This document shows positions 53,307 through 63,992 of a stretch of 64,000 nucleotides of DNA, in pieces (the stretch's first letter is position 1; the number at the start of each line of letters is the position of its first letter). Position numbers and translations under genes: made by a program. The DNA comes from Bedellia somnulentella (taxonomy: Eukaryota; Arthropoda; Insecta; Lepidoptera; Bedelliidae). Under the pieces are notes generated by a model, which was not told where the DNA came from, searched no databases, and saw nothing but the letters and a program-made list of their open reading frames with translations. Location: contig OY755170.1 of NCBI GenBank assembly GCA_963576735.1, positions 22,304,875-22,368,874 of the forward strand, given 5' to 3'.

Positions 53307-54087
53307 TACGGTACTACGTAATTTTAATTAAAAAAATTTATAAAAAACCACGGTGAAACAACTATTGCAGCAAATTTGAACGAACAAAGTTTTTTTAGTG
53401 AGATTTTTTATGAGGTGAGAAGCTTTCACGATTTAACTATTTAAAGCTACTTTGACAGAATTACATCAGGTAGTCCATCACAAAAAGCGAATCACATTAC
53501 GTGGGTAATTCCAGCAGTCAATTTTATTTCAGGAAATATCGAGGTAAGACTGATAGCTTTACGGACATGATCATGTGAGCGGTGGCCATTTATAGTCTAA
53601 AAATCTTGAATACTGTAGTAGAATTTTCCTAAAAGCATTGCTTTTATAGCCTTTTTAAACGATGCAACGGGTATTTACAGAATATCAGAGTGAAGTTTGT
53701 TGAATATATCGGGTTATTCAGTATATTTCTTTAGATGGTGTTCGTTCTTATTCCTAGTGTTAGTACCATGTGCAACTTTATTGAAATAATAAAAAAATAT
53801 GGGCATACATTAAATGAACAAACATTTAAATTTTTTGAAAGTCGCCGCGACTACTTGGAATACTTTTACCATGTATATATTTAAATAAAAATATGGCTGC
53901 TTTTGTAAGAAAAATCCTTAATAAGCAATAGCTACCTTACTTTACTTTACTAAGACATGATGATGTGAAAAAAGCTAAAATAACAAAACAAATGTTTCTG
54001 GATCTGAAATTTCTCGATTGGTTGTCATTACCAACCCCTATGGTAATTAATAGCGTGAGTATATCTTTGTTCAATTCTCTTTTTTTA
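53307..54087. other. Unassigned
   Basis: Near 54030-54065 a possible worn LINE-A tail (CCTATGGTAATTAATAGCG, TGAGTATATC) is visible but too short to call. Confidence 0.3.
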
Positions 54088-54375
54088 TGCACAGCATAGA
54101 CTTGCTTGATTTCAAATCCGAAGGTCTCAGGTTCAATCCTCGGGGGGCAAACTCAAAAATTAATTTGTAAGATATAACCTGTTTGGATGGATATAAACAA
54201 CTAGTCAACAGTGAGGGAAATCATCGTAAGAAAAACCCATATGGCTAAGCTGTACTTAGTCAAATGAAGGTGACAAAACCTAATTAGTCTCAACACCAGG
54301 TGAAAACAATATCATGTGATGTTCTGAAGTAATGTTATCTCTGCCACCCCTTCAGGGATATACGCCGAGAACCTG
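54088..54375 (+). mobile_element. SINE2-like, divergent, with a box-B head
   Basis: GGTCTCAGGTTCAATCCTCG gives a good box B. The core GTGAGGGAAATCATCGTAAG, ACACCAGGTGAAAAC and the 3' TGCCACCCCTTCAGGGATA, TACGCCGAGAAC are in SINE2 order. Confidence 0.75.
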
Positions 54376-54721
54376 AGAGTTTTTAGTCCCAAGAGTTTTA
54401 TAAAACTGTTCTAGTTAAAACAACTTTAAAAAAAAGTTATGACAATGTTAAAATATTTTAGAATCTTTCAGTGTCTAGAGAACCGTTAAGGAAAACTGAA
54501 AAAACAAACATCTTTCCATTAAGGCTGTATCTTACTGTCCACTTAAAATAGGGAAGACATTATGCTATTGCCCTTTAACGACGACATTAATTCTCATTTG
54601 AAGCACTTATTTTAAGACTCTGTCTAAGCTGTTTGAAATCGGAATTGGAGTTTGTTTATCAAATTGAGTTACCTGTGTTTATTACATAATATTGGAAAAT
54701 TGGAAGACTAGACTTGGTATT

Positions 54722-55211
54722 TGTGATGGATTTTTTTATTTATGCTTATAAAAAATAATAATATAATCAAACAGTTTACAGTGAGGTACAATTGGCGGTC
54801 TTATCGCTAAAAGCGATTTCTTCCAGACAACCTTTGGAAGGTGAGATCGATAAATAATTATTTGGGTAGATGCACAAAACAAGACCAAAAAAAACATAAT
54901 AATCTATTAAGCTTACTTAAAACTAACTTATTTAATTTAAATAACAATATAAATCATACAAAATAATATAGATATTTAACGAATATGAACACATACATAA
55001 ATAACTACATACTTTTATATATACAAGCTATATAAATACCTAAATAAAATACACATATACGTTTTAGAAATATAATAAATATATATAGTTTAAAAAACAA
55101 CAGTATTACAGCGCTTCAGTAAGATAGTGTTGTTTCCCCAGATCTTTGAACACATTCAGTGATTCAGCCAATCGCACCTCCACAGGAAGTGCGTTCCACA
55201 ATAGCACAGCG
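54722..55211 (-). mobile_element. LINE-B 3' part (non-LTR retrotransposon)
   Basis: The end of the reverse transcriptase frame is followed by a long AT-rich 3' UTR. Its end contains GATAAGACCGCCAATTGTAC plus CTCACTGTAAACTG, shared with 59974-60050 and 63168-63292. It is interrupted by SINE2 at 55227. Confidence 0.8.
55106..55211 (-). pseudogene. LINE-B reverse transcriptase C-terminus
   Basis: It reads FSVHAVLLWNALPVEVRLAE, SLNVFKDLGKQHYLTEAL and stop. The LWN-x-LP-x-x-[VI]R motif near the end is typical of Jockey/CR1-type RT-bearing LINEs. Beyond the SINE the frame continues as SIPSHTTNFCGSS on the far side (55607-55640). Confidence 0.75.
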
Positions 55212-55226
55212 TGTACAGAAAAAGAA

Positions 55227-55591
55227 ACGTGATAGCCCAGTGGGTAGAACACTCGGTTATCGTGCAAACGACTAGTGTTCAAATCCTGGATCGGGCCTAC
55301 ACCAATTTGTCTTTTCTAAAGACATATGTGTGGTTAATTTATCATGGTTGTTAACGGTGAGGGAAAACATCGTGAGGAAACCCACATGGCTGAGTTGTAC
55401 TTAGTCATGTGATAGTGTATTCGTACAAAACGGCAATAGGCCTGCCCCCTATCACATGAGTACACTGTCCATGCAAAATGTGGGTACTCTGAACACCAGG
55501 TGACAGAGTCACGTGATGTTCAGAAGTATTAGTACCTCTGCCAACCCCTTCGGGGATATTCGGCGTGAACGTTTAAGTTTATGTTATGTTA
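55227..55591 (+). mobile_element. SINE2, full length, reference copy with 15-bp TSD
   Basis: 365 bp between perfect copies of TGTACAGAAAAAGAA (55212-55226 and 55592-55606). Head: GTGATAGCCCAGTGGGTAG (box A) and GTGTTCAAATCCTGG (box B). Core: GAAAACATCGTGAGGAAACC and CACATGGCTGAG. Then GGCCTGCCCCCTATCACATG and the hairpin CACCAGGTGACAGAGTCACG. The 3' end is CTCTGCCAACCCCTTCGGGG, ATATTCGGCGTGAACG and TTATGTTATG. The insertion splits the LINE-B coding end. Confidence 0.96.
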
Positions 55592-55606
55592 TGTACAGAA
55601 AAAGAA

Positions 55607-55640
55607 GAGCCACAGAAATTGGTTGTATGAGAGGGTATAG
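55607..55640 (-). mobile_element. LINE-B, upstream remainder
   Basis: Antisense of the frame SIPSHTTNFCGSS, continuous with 55106-55211 once the SINE and one TSD copy are removed. The 5' truncation point lies near 55640. Confidence 0.6.
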
Positions 55641-55948
55641 ATAATTGAAAATAATTATATGCTTATGATACTATTTAAGAAAGAAAGCATGTTACTTAAA
55701 TGATTACATAATTTTATCTCTGTTTTACGTTTTGCATTTTACTTTTGCATAAATATTATTCAACGAGGCCTTGTCCACAAAAATGATTGCATAAAACATT
55801 TAAGTGGCAAGTATTTTTCAACGTGTTTTAATTTTCATTTTTCGTTTAAGTGCTGTATGTATTACTGACGATAAATAAATAAGGGAAAGTTATTATGTAA
55901 AAATTTGTTAATATTTTATAAAAAAATCTAGTACATAAATATCTTTGG
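55641..55948. other. Unassigned
   Basis: Nothing I can support. Confidence 0.3.
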
Positions 55949-56028
55949 CAGTGAAGTGTCGGCTTTGATAAGCACTACCCAAATTCTTCCCGTGGGTGTT
56001 TTTAAGAGGCAACAAAGGGTATTAAGCA
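55949..56028 (+). mobile_element. SINE1 5' fragment
   Basis: GCAGTGAAGTGTCGGC, AAGCACTACCC, CCCGTGGGTGTTTTTAAGAG and CAACAAAGGGTATT. The 3' part is missing. Confidence 0.7.
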
Positions 56029-56771
56029 TTAAATCCAAAGGAACATTAAATTTTTGATGACTCAACTGACTCTACGATTCTACATACTACATATTACATA
56101 TCAATAAAAAAGAAGGAAAGGTGTGAAGGAATAGAAAAAGCAAGGATGGAAAACCATACCAGCTCTTAAGTATATGATGTGTGAAAAGCGGATTTAAATT
56201 AAAACGACAACTTGAACAGTACATCAGTATGCACTGGCGGTTTATTGGAAAACTAATAACAAGGCTAGATAAGATAATAAAACAAAAATAGCAAGGTATG
56301 CAGTATGCATAAGAATACATCTACACGCCGCCAATACGACAGAAGCCAGCAATTGTTCCTCGCACTCTTTGTTTAGAAAGCGCCTCATGGACTTGTTCGG
56401 AGAACTCTGCATTGTCATTATTTCTCAGAAACACAAGTATTCATGTATTTTTCCATATAAATCAATGCTCGATTTTCTTGAAAACCAAACCTGGTTTGTT
56501 TGACGTCATTGAAATGGTTTCAGAGTTTTAATGCTAAAATTGAGCTTAAATAGACCAAAAGCAGGAGTAACAAATACTGTATCTGTAATAACCTAGGTAA
56601 AACCTTTCATACATCAAATTATTTTTCCACTCATCAAAATCTAAAGTCGATTTAACTAGAATTAGCAATAGTAGTTAGATACAATGTTAGATTACGTAAA
56701 AAGTACTTAGGCTTTTTTTCGGATATATGATATTTTAACAGTACAGAGAGACTTATAATATTACTCAAGAC
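56029..56771. other. Unassigned
   Basis: A 77-codon minus frame (56087-56320) has no recognisable domain. Confidence 0.3.
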
Positions 56772-56978
56772 TCAAGTGTTCACGCCGTTCATCCTTGGTG
56801 TTGGCAGAGTTACTAATACTTCTGAACATCGCGTGGCATAGTCACCTGGTGGTCAGAGTATCCACATTTTGCTTGAACAGTGTACTCACGTGATAAAGGA
56901 CAAGCTTATCGCCGTTATGGTACGAAAACACTGTCACATAACAAAGTACAACTTAGTCATGTGGTTTTCCTCACGTTG
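56772..56978 (-). mobile_element. SINE2, split by an LTR-like element
   Basis: CAAGTGTTCACGCCG through ATCGCGTGGCATAGTCACC to GTCATGTGGTTTTCCTCACG. The copy should continue CGATGTTTTCCCTCACC. It is cut at 56978 and seems to resume at 57510 with CATTGTTTTCCCC. Confidence 0.85.
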
Positions 56979-57509
56979 TGGGAGTCAGGTTAGAGCGCAC
57001 ACTACTGCGGACTCACTCGCACATAGCAGCGTCTCACTCATATTCCTACATCGCGGAGTGTAAATGTTTTTCATGCAACCACCGGCCTTACTGCTCACAC
57101 TGACTTTGGTAATTGGTAATAGGTACCTCCTAGCTTTGATATCGTCGTATCGACTAGGAGGGGAGTACTGTAGGAGTCATGTTAGAGCGCACACTACTGC
57201 GGACTCACTCGCACATAGCAGCGTCTCACTCATATTCCTACATCGCGGAGTGTAAATGTTTTTCATGCAATCACCGGCCTCACTGCTCACACTCTAGGTA
57301 CCTCCTAGCTTTTATATCGTCGTATCGACTAGGATGGGAGTACTGTGGGAGTCATGTTAGAGCGCACACTACTGCGGACTCACTCGCACATAGCAGCGTC
57401 TCACTCATATTCCTACATCGCGGAGTGTTTTTCGAGTTAAGCATAGATACAAATTATAAGTTGGTACACAGCAGGGTGTACTGGCCAGTATATCTTTGCC
57501 GTTCCCACA
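56979..57509 (+). mobile_element. Solo-LTR-like element with internal triplication
   Basis: It starts TGGGAGTC and ends TTCCCACA (TG...CA), and is flanked by CGTTG and CATTG (56974-56978 and 57510-57514). These would be a 5-bp duplication differing by one CpG-type change. It lies inside SINE2. The body carries tandem copies of a block beginning GGAGTCAKGTTAGAGCGCAC. The retroelement family cannot be assigned without its internal region. Confidence 0.55.
56981..57428 (+). repeat. Tandem triplication (units 192, 175 and about 81 bp)
   Basis: Units start at 56981, 57173 and 57348. The shared core is GAGCGCACACTACTGCGGAC, TCACTCGCACATAGCAGCG and CATATTCCTACATCGCGGAG. The first two units also carry TGTAAATGTTTTTCATGCAA and CGTCGTATCGACTAGGA. 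They are nearly identical, so the duplication is recent. Confidence 0.92.
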
Positions 57510-57530
57510 CATTGTTTTCCCCATTTTAAT
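57510..57530 (-). mobile_element. SINE2 remnant after the LTR-like element
   Basis: CATTGTTTTCCCC matches the SINE2 sequence expected after CTCACGATG, then divergence begins. Confidence 0.5.
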
Positions 57531-57812
57531 AATTATGTCAGTTAACAGTAATTACATATCAAAATCACAAAGTCTAGGCCTTGTGTGTCTGCAGGATTTT
57601 TCTTTGAGCGATTATTACCTTGAATAAAGATAATAATTTATATTATGACCTAAATACTTAGAAATTCAGTTGCAATACAAATCAATTATACCATACTCTT
57701 GTTTCTATGTTAGATGTGAGTCTTGAATTAGGCCGACATACAAAAAATTACTGAAAATGATATTAGTTTCAATTCGACAGTTTTTTTAAATTCTTACATC
57801 GAATTTAATATT

Positions 57813-57902
57813 GGCGTGGGAAATCACCGTAAGTAAAAACCACATGACTGAGTTATAATTATATGTAGAGACTATGTATTCGTATCACATGGTAATAGGC
57901 TG
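57813..57902 (+). mobile_element. SINE2 core fragment, degenerate
   Basis: GTGGGAAATCACCGTAAG, AACCACATGACTGAG, TGTATTCGTATCACATGG and TAATAGGCTGA. Confidence 0.55.
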
Positions 57903-58599
57903 ATTACTTACGCCTGCTATACTTATTCGAAATCTTCCATCTGTAATCGGCAGAGGCACTCTTTGCAACACTCTTCTTAAATACAACTAAAACTCACCTG
58001 AGTTCTTTTGTTCTAAATTTCCTTTTGTTTTATGGGCACTGACTCTCTATTCTTCTGTTTTAGGGACTTCCAGTTACATTGTTCGTTTCTATAATCTCTC
58101 CATAATTTTTTAGGGTGCTTGTGATATTTTTTATACGTAGGGACTGATTTTATTATAAAATTTATATTGAGTAGTTTTATGACAAAAATCTAATTAGAGA
58201 TATACATATTTCTCCTTTTTTGTCCTGAACTAACTGAAATTATTTGATTTTGCAGACCCTAATTAGGATAATGAGTTAAACCTATAAAATTATTTTTCCT
58301 GATTCTTGATAGGTGTATAAAGTTTGCATTAAATATCTTTATTTATAGTGCGTCAAGATCGAGTTTCAAGTCGGTGACACACATACATACAGGTGAAACT
58401 AATATAAAAGTATTATAAAAAACCATCCCTATGACGTAAATTTTTTGTAAGGTTTAAACTGGGTATTTAGAGTTATAAAAGAGAAAAAATAATGCGTGCA
58501 GCTCAGATAATATAACCACTGCGAATAAATATTGTGTATTTATATGTCTAACAAACAATAACCAACTATTAATATGCACGTTATTACTTAATATACTGA
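57903..58599. other. Unassigned
   Basis: Nothing I can support. Confidence 0.3.
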
Positions 58600-58840
58600 C
58601 ACTTAACGGTTTAAAATACCATTAACCCCTTTCTTCCCGTGGGTAATTATAATAGGTGACTAAGAGTAATGCAGGTTTTTAAAGTGATATTGGGCGATGA
58701 GGTTGAAGACCCTTCACAAAAACATTTACTCTACAATCCTTTCCCACTCAACTTCCTAAAGCGGCTGAGGAATTTGTTATGCCGAAGCCCTGGCTACCCC
58801 TTCTAGGGATTTATAGCCCTGAGTAAATATATATATGTAA
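58600..58840 (+). mobile_element. SINE1, near full length, divergent
   Basis: TTCTTCCCGTGGGTAATTAT, AATAGGTGACTAAGAG, GGGCGATGAGGTTGAAG and CCTGGCTACCCCTTCTAGGG lead to TATAGCCCTGAGTAAATAT. Confidence 0.8.
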
Positions 58841-59317
58841 TAACAAGACTAACTAATATTCAGCCCATACATGTCCACAGTTTGATTGAACCTGCCATAA
58901 GCTTATTTATTATTCTACGACAGTCGTTTCAATAATTTCTTAAAGTTTATTTTCTTTTATCCAACCCTAGTCTTTTCACAAAAGCCACAAATGTAAATAT
59001 GAATTATTTTCTTGAATGTCGCGAGGAACATCTCGAGGCAGATCAACATGGTGAAGTTTTAAGTAAAGTTAGTACAATATAAAACGCAATAGTGTATCCG
59101 TTTCGTGTGGCCAGCGCAGAACTTTGCTTATCCAACAAGAAGTTTAAACAATATTCATAACGCTGCCGCCGCGATTCGCGCAGTCACTATTAATTTCTTT
59201 TGCATATTTTGTCGCCTTGTAAAAGCTTGTTCTTGCAAATTTTGGTTATATGTACTTGTAAATTGATAGCTACATTTATTAGATGCTTTATATTTTGTTA
59301 TTATATTTTGTTATACG
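58841..59317. other. Unassigned
   Basis: Nothing I can support. Confidence 0.3.
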
Positions 59318-59450
59318 GCTATAGAGCTAATTTTGAAGGTAATGTTAGTAGTAAACGACCACAGACCACTTGGACCAAATTGAGAGCGTGCGCAAAAAGG
59401 CACGTCTCTGCCTACCCCAATGGGAACTAATGACGTGAGTGTATGTAATG
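59318..59450 (+). mobile_element. LINE-A C-terminal fragment with internal deletion
   Basis: It codes ANFEGNVSSKRPQTTWTKL and RACAKRH, then jumps directly to VSAYPNGN and stop, followed by TGACGTGAGTGTATGTAATG. Compared with the 34374 copy about 130 bases are missing before the 3' hairpin. Confidence 0.75.
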
Positions 59451-59534
59451 TTATATTTCAGTTATTTTAAAGCGGTCATATTTTTTGTGTCAGTGTTTTT
59501 TCCTTTTTTAAATGCTTGTAATGAATAAGTACAC

Positions 59535-59642
59535 GGGATTTTAAGTGATTTTTTTGGCAATGTGGCGGGTGTCCAATCCCCCAATACACCATTCATTATA
59601 CTGCAATTTTTCTCAGTCGATTTCAGAATGACTGAAGCGTCT
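59535..59642 (+). mobile_element. SINE1 internal fragment, degenerate
   Basis: GGGATTTTAAGTGATTTTTT, TGGCAATGTGGCGGGTGTCC and TTTCAGAATGACTGAAG approximate the middle of SINE1. Confidence 0.4.
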
Positions 59643-59973
59643 ATTACTTTTATTATGTTTAATAAGTGTTTATACTGTTGTTTGCTAGTAAAAGTTTGAA
59701 AATTTAGTGCCCAGCGATGTCAAACAAATTGTTAAAACACTTATAGGTAATCTCAAAATTAAGTTATGTACCGGAAAATCAAAGAAGTTATTAGGTGAGG
59801 TGGAATGAGTTTTAGTAAGACTTAAAAGCGCTGCATAAGTTTTATAGGGTTTTCATACCGAATAACATAGTTTTATAGCCGAATGGCAAATGGCAAATGG
59901 AACTCTAATGGATCAATTATGTTCCCTTGCATAATGGAAAAACATTTACAAATACACAGAATTAAGTAACAAA

Positions 59974-60050
59974 AGTACAATTGGCGGTCTTATCACCAAA
60001 TATGATCTCCTCCAGACTACCTTTGAATGGAGAGGTCAATAAATTATAGT
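59974..60050 (-). mobile_element. LINE-B 3' UTR fragment
   Basis: GTACAATTGGCGGTCTTATC and TCCTCCAGACTACCTTTG match the antisense of the LINE-B tail at 54780-54845. Confidence 0.7.
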
Positions 60051-60102
60051 CATGAGAGATAGATGTCCAACAACATGGTGAAACTGATTACTATGCGTTT
60101 AT

Positions 60103-60350
60103 ACATACATATATACATATACTGACGGCTATATATCCCTAGATGGGGTAGCCAGAGCTAAATAATTAGAAATTCTCCGCCACTTTTGGAAAGTTGTGTA
60201 AGGAAAAGATGGTAAAATAAAGGTTGTTGATGGGTCTCCAACCGCATCGCCCAAAAATCCCTTAAAAGCCCCAATACCGTTAGTCGCCTCTTACGTACAC
60301 CCACCGGAAGAGATGGGGTAGTGCTATACTGAGCCGACACTACACAGAAA
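60103..60350 (-). mobile_element. SINE1, full length, with 11-bp TSD
   Basis: 248 bp between TATGCGTTTAT repeats (60092-60102 and 60351-60361). It is close to the consensus throughout and ends GCCGACACTACACAGAAA. Confidence 0.93.
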
Positions 60351-60383
60351 TATGCGTTTATCTACACAATTAATACAAAAATC

Positions 60384-60592
60384 TCGCAATAAATAAAAGA
60401 TAAATAAAAGAAAGGCAAATCTCGACACCGGCGGGGATCGAACCCGCAACCTCGGGTATACGCCCCCGTCGCTCTGCCAATTGAGCTACAGTGTCAATCC
60501 TCGCCGGTGTAGAGCTTTTTTTTTCCTTTATTTATTAGTAATAATCCCCATATGAGACACACACAACACACCAAAAACATTCAAATCTTGTT
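60384..60592 (-). mobile_element. tRNA-palindrome repeat, second long copy
   Basis: On the plus strand AATAAATAAAAGATAAAT, CTCGACACCGGCGGGG, the tRNA-like segment, CCTCGCCGGTGTAGAGC, TTTATTTATTAGTAATAATC and CCCATATGAG. The sense strand is minus and the layout is the same as 50240-50500. Confidence 0.8.
60424..60495 (-). pseudogene. tRNA-like sequence, second copy
   Basis: 72 bases, the same fold as 50390-50461, with box B GGTTCGATCCC (canonical) and box A TAGCTCAATTGG. The anticodon loop region is GGCGTATA with the same unpairable flanks, so the abnormality is a family trait rather than a random mutation. Confidence 0.75.
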
Positions 60593-60593
60593 T

Positions 60594-61150
60594 AGGGGGC
60601 GTACGTAAGGCGTTTTGTTTAATTTTTTGTCCCTCCCTCCCCCCTTGGTGAGATGTCGTGAGATTTTATCGAAACCCCTCCCCCATCCTTCAATCTCACG
60701 TGAGATTTTTGAGAATGTGGGTTTCTTACGTGTTTGTATGTACCGTTAATTTGGCCAACATTGAGCTATTAAAAGAGCATGTATGCAAAAAAGATTAATG
60801 GATTTAAACAAAGCAAGAGAGGTTTGCAGGATCGTACACAGTGGCAATCGATAGTCACCGCCTACGCCAATGGGAAATAATGGCGTGATTATATGTATGT
60901 ATGTATCGAGCTATTTGGTATAAAATAAATATGGTGGTTTGATATCACGATGACGCTGAAGATTAAATCTTGAGCATGTACATACAATTTCGATTGAATG
61001 GATCAAAAAAGTACATAGTATCTTGTATCAATCAAATTAAAAATTGCGTGATTTTTGTAGAGACCCCCTTCTCCCCAACGTGAGATAAGATGAGATTTGA
61101 CTCGACCCCTCCCCCCCTAAATCACCACACGTAATTTATGGATGCCCCCT
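60594..61150. mobile_element. C-rich MITE split by LINE-A
   Basis: The ends AGGGGGCGTACGTAA and TTATGGATGCCCCCT are imperfect inverted repeats. Both arms carry pyrimidine runs (CCCTCCCTCCCCCC; CGACCCCTCCCCCCC) and GTGAGAT motifs. Without the LINE-A insertion and one 8-bp duplication the element is about 412 bp. Confidence 0.6.
60771..60907 (+). mobile_element. LINE-A 3' tail with 8-bp TSD
   Basis: AAAAGAGCATGTATGC to ACGCCAATGGGAAATAATGG, then CGTGATTATATGTATG. It is flanked by GAGCTATT (60763-60770 and 60908-60915). Confidence 0.88.
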
Positions 61151-61711
61151 TATAGTTATATCTAGTTAAAAAATAATAAACTATTTACAAACTATATATA
61201 ATCAATACCAATCTTACGCATCAATATGAAAAAAAAAGCGTAGCCTCCCTTAAAGGGCTTTGCAGTGACAAGCATAGTTAAGGGAGGGGCACTGGTAGGG
61301 GAAATGGTAATAATATTGACTTGCAGTTCCATTTATTTATTTCAGACTTCCGCAACCAAACCTCTGACTTAGTTGGTATATAAGTCACTGTCTTTTTGTA
61401 AAAATAAATGAAAATGAAAAAATATTTATTACACGAATTAAAACCTCACATACATTTACATAGGAAAATCATAAAAATATCTTAAAAAGTAGGTTTAAGG
61501 TGAGAGTTTATAATACTAAGTGTGATCGGTGTCCCCTACACTAGGTAAAACCTGTATCGTGGGGGACTGTGTAGGCTGATAATAGTAAGTGAACATAGCA
61601 GGTGTTTGATATGTGGTGCAAAACCAAGAAAAGTATCTTTAATCTAAAATTTAACTTATTCTATTGCTCATTATAACCCCTAGAACTATTGTCAATTGAC
61701 GTTACAATCAA
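61151..61711. other. Unassigned
   Basis: Nothing I can support. Confidence 0.3.
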
Positions 61712-61860
61712 CATGCATACATATAGTCACTGCTATAAATCCCTGAAAGTAAATGCCCTAAAATCACTTATAAATCCCCTATAAGTTAAGTCGCCACGCC
61801 ACACACAATCATCCACAGGTAGAAATTAGGTAGCGCTATTGTAAGCCGACACTGCACAAC
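61712..61860 (-). mobile_element. SINE1 with large internal deletion
   Basis: CATGCATACATATAGTCAC and TGCTATAAATCCCTGAAAG jump to ATGCCCTAAAATCACTTA, then CATCCACAGGTAGAAATTAG and GCCGACACTGCACAAC. Confidence 0.75.
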
Positions 61861-63167
61861 TTTTACATTAAAATATAAGAATTTGAATTATTTTAATTAA
61901 TTGGTATCAATTTTATAGAAAGCTTCACAATAATACCACAGTATGGTCATCTTTAAAGGTACATTATTGGATTCTTCCGCTCTGCTTCGATCGATTCTAA
62001 ATTATTTCATTTATGTGAAAAACTAAATAAAATAATTAATAATAACTATGTAAAGCTTCTCAAAAAATACGTAAAGTGTCATTACCGCATTTGTCATATA
62101 AGGTAATCCCAGAAACTGAAATAATGAAAATTGAACTAAAACAAAGCACACGAACTTCAAGTAAAATCGTTTATTTATAAATACCCGGACCGAAACACAT
62201 AATTGCCCTAAGTTCCGTTAACATTAAAACACACTGTAGATAATAATTATACATTGTGCCACACATTTAGTAGTTGGTTGGTTAAAATTTATGCCTAGTA
62301 CAGTGACTTTGGGACTTGCGCCCGGTTTCAAACTAGTTTACGCAAGTCAGAGGCACGTAATGCACAAATAACTACCACTAGAGACCACTAAACAATACTA
62401 AACGAACATAACCATATTACGTACGGACTCCTAATCGTCTCTGTGACCGCTTAACCTATGTTATTTTCAGTTTTGCCAAAAACTTTTGTGTTAATGTCCC
62501 TTTAATTCAAATGAAACTTCGTAATTTACGTTGGGGAAAGGTAAGCATATATAGGTATAACATTTTTCAAGTGGTATTACGAATTTACAAAAACTTGGTA
62601 TGTAAAAAAAGGTAGGGCAAATTTTATCTGAAAAATCTTCAACCACCTTTAAGTTGTATAAGTTATAGGAAATATGCTATTATTTTTTGTTTTATAACGA
62701 AAACTCTTATGAAATGACGGTAGAAAAAGATGTAATTTAATGAAAATGTAATGTTTCGTAAGTAATGTTTCAAAATGTAACGCATCTGATAATCCTTGGT
62801 GATGAATTTCCTGGTTACTTACATATTATAAAAAAAATATGTCTTTTTGGACCCGAAGCGGAGTGAGGCTAGTGTGATTAAATCTATACGATAACCGGTA
62901 CTGTACTATCTAATTTTATAATTCTATCTTACCCTATATGCATACAATACAAAATCTAACGTGGTTAACGTAAAATAACATTATTGGAAGTATCACGTAA
63001 AAGCAGGTAGCGTATCTCTAATGCAATCTTAATTCTCATTAAAACAGCAATACTCGCATTTTCCTGCTCGTTTTATCGAGTGTACTTTCTATTACGTTCT
63101 AACTGAAGTTGCAACGTATGATGTAGGAAAAAGCGATATTATTTACCGAAAATTGTGCAAGAACAAT
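61861..63167. other. Unassigned AT-rich stretch
   Basis: Nothing I can support. Confidence 0.3.
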
Positions 63168-63292
63168 CAATATTTATTTTATCGCTTTTAGCGATAAGAC
63201 CGCCGATTGTACCTCACTGTAAACTGTATGATAATTTCTTTTGTAAATTTGTGTTTGATGTACAATAAAAAGTTATTCTATTCTATTCTATG
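63168..63292 (+). mobile_element. LINE-B 3' end with poly(TTCTA) tail
   Basis: ATCGCTTTTAGCGATAAGAC, CGCCGATTGTACCTCACTG, an AATAAA at about 63263 and ATTCTATTCTATTCTA. This shows the intact 3' terminus of the family seen at 54722. Confidence 0.8.
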
Positions 63293-63377
63293 ATTTTTAT
63301 TTCGAATTGATAGCTGGATTAAGGATCAATTTGTATTTATAAAAACGCTGATCTCTGCTATTTTCAAATAATGATTA

Positions 63378-63545
63378 AGAGTGTGATCAAGAAGGCAGGT
63401 GTCCGAAGTGTGAAGAATAAAATACCATGAGATTGATGGATATCAACGAAGCTAGAGAGGTTTGTCAGGATCGCACAAAGTGGCGATCGATAGTCCCTGC
63501 CAATCCCAATAGGAATTAATGGCGTGAGGATATGTATGTATGTAT
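63378..63545 (+). mobile_element. LINE-A 3' tail, well preserved
   Basis: GTGTGATCAAGAAGGCAGG, GAGATTGATGGATATCAACG, GATCGATAGTCCCTGCC and GGCGTGAGGATATGTATG. ATGATTA occurs on both sides and may be the target duplication. Confidence 0.88.
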
Positions 63546-63658
63546 GATTATGATTCATAAATATAATGGTTAAGTTCATTACTTTGCTATAAATGTTGTA
63601 TCTCTATTTAAAGATATTGGCACTACGATAAAAATAGTGTATTGTATTATGTAGGCTT

Positions 63659-63796
63659 ACGCCCGATTTCTGAATTGAGTATTCCAGCTGAGAACAACTT
63701 AAGTATCGTTCTGTCGCATTGAAATCTTAACAATTGAATGAGACAAAACGATACTTAAGTCGTTCTCAGCTTGAATACTCAGTTCAGAGATCGGAC
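63659..63796. mobile_element. Foldback MITE, about 60-bp arms
   Basis: CGCCCGATTTCTGAATTGAG, TATTCCAGCTGAGAACAAC and TTAAGTATCGTTCTGTCGC pair with ACGATACTTAAGTCGTTCTC, AGCTTGAATACTCAGTTC and AGAGATCGGACG. The loop is about 20 bases and it is noncoding. Confidence 0.85.
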
Positions 63797-63811
63797 GTTC
63801 TACTAGCAATA

Positions 63812-63992
63812 ACTCATTGCTTCCCACGGGTGTCATAAGAAGTAACTTTGGGTAATGGCGCTTTTGATTGTTGGGTTATTTGGCTGGAGGATATCATTAT
63901 ACAATTTTTTTCCAAAAGTGTCTGAGTAATTCTAATCCTGAAGCTCTGGCTACCCCTTTCTGAGACTAAAAGTTGCGATTAAATGTATGTAT
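63812..63992 (+). mobile_element. SINE1, divergent
   Basis: CTTCCCACGGGTGTCATAAG, GTCTGAGTAATTCTAATCC and GGCTACCCCTTTCTGAGAC end in GCGATTAAATGTATG. Much of the middle is deleted. Confidence 0.65.

Noticed and set aside
57064..57529. Serial frames with repeated RAHTTADSLAHSSVSL peptide
   Set aside because: The repetition comes from the tandem DNA triplication inside an LTR-like element, not from a repeat protein.
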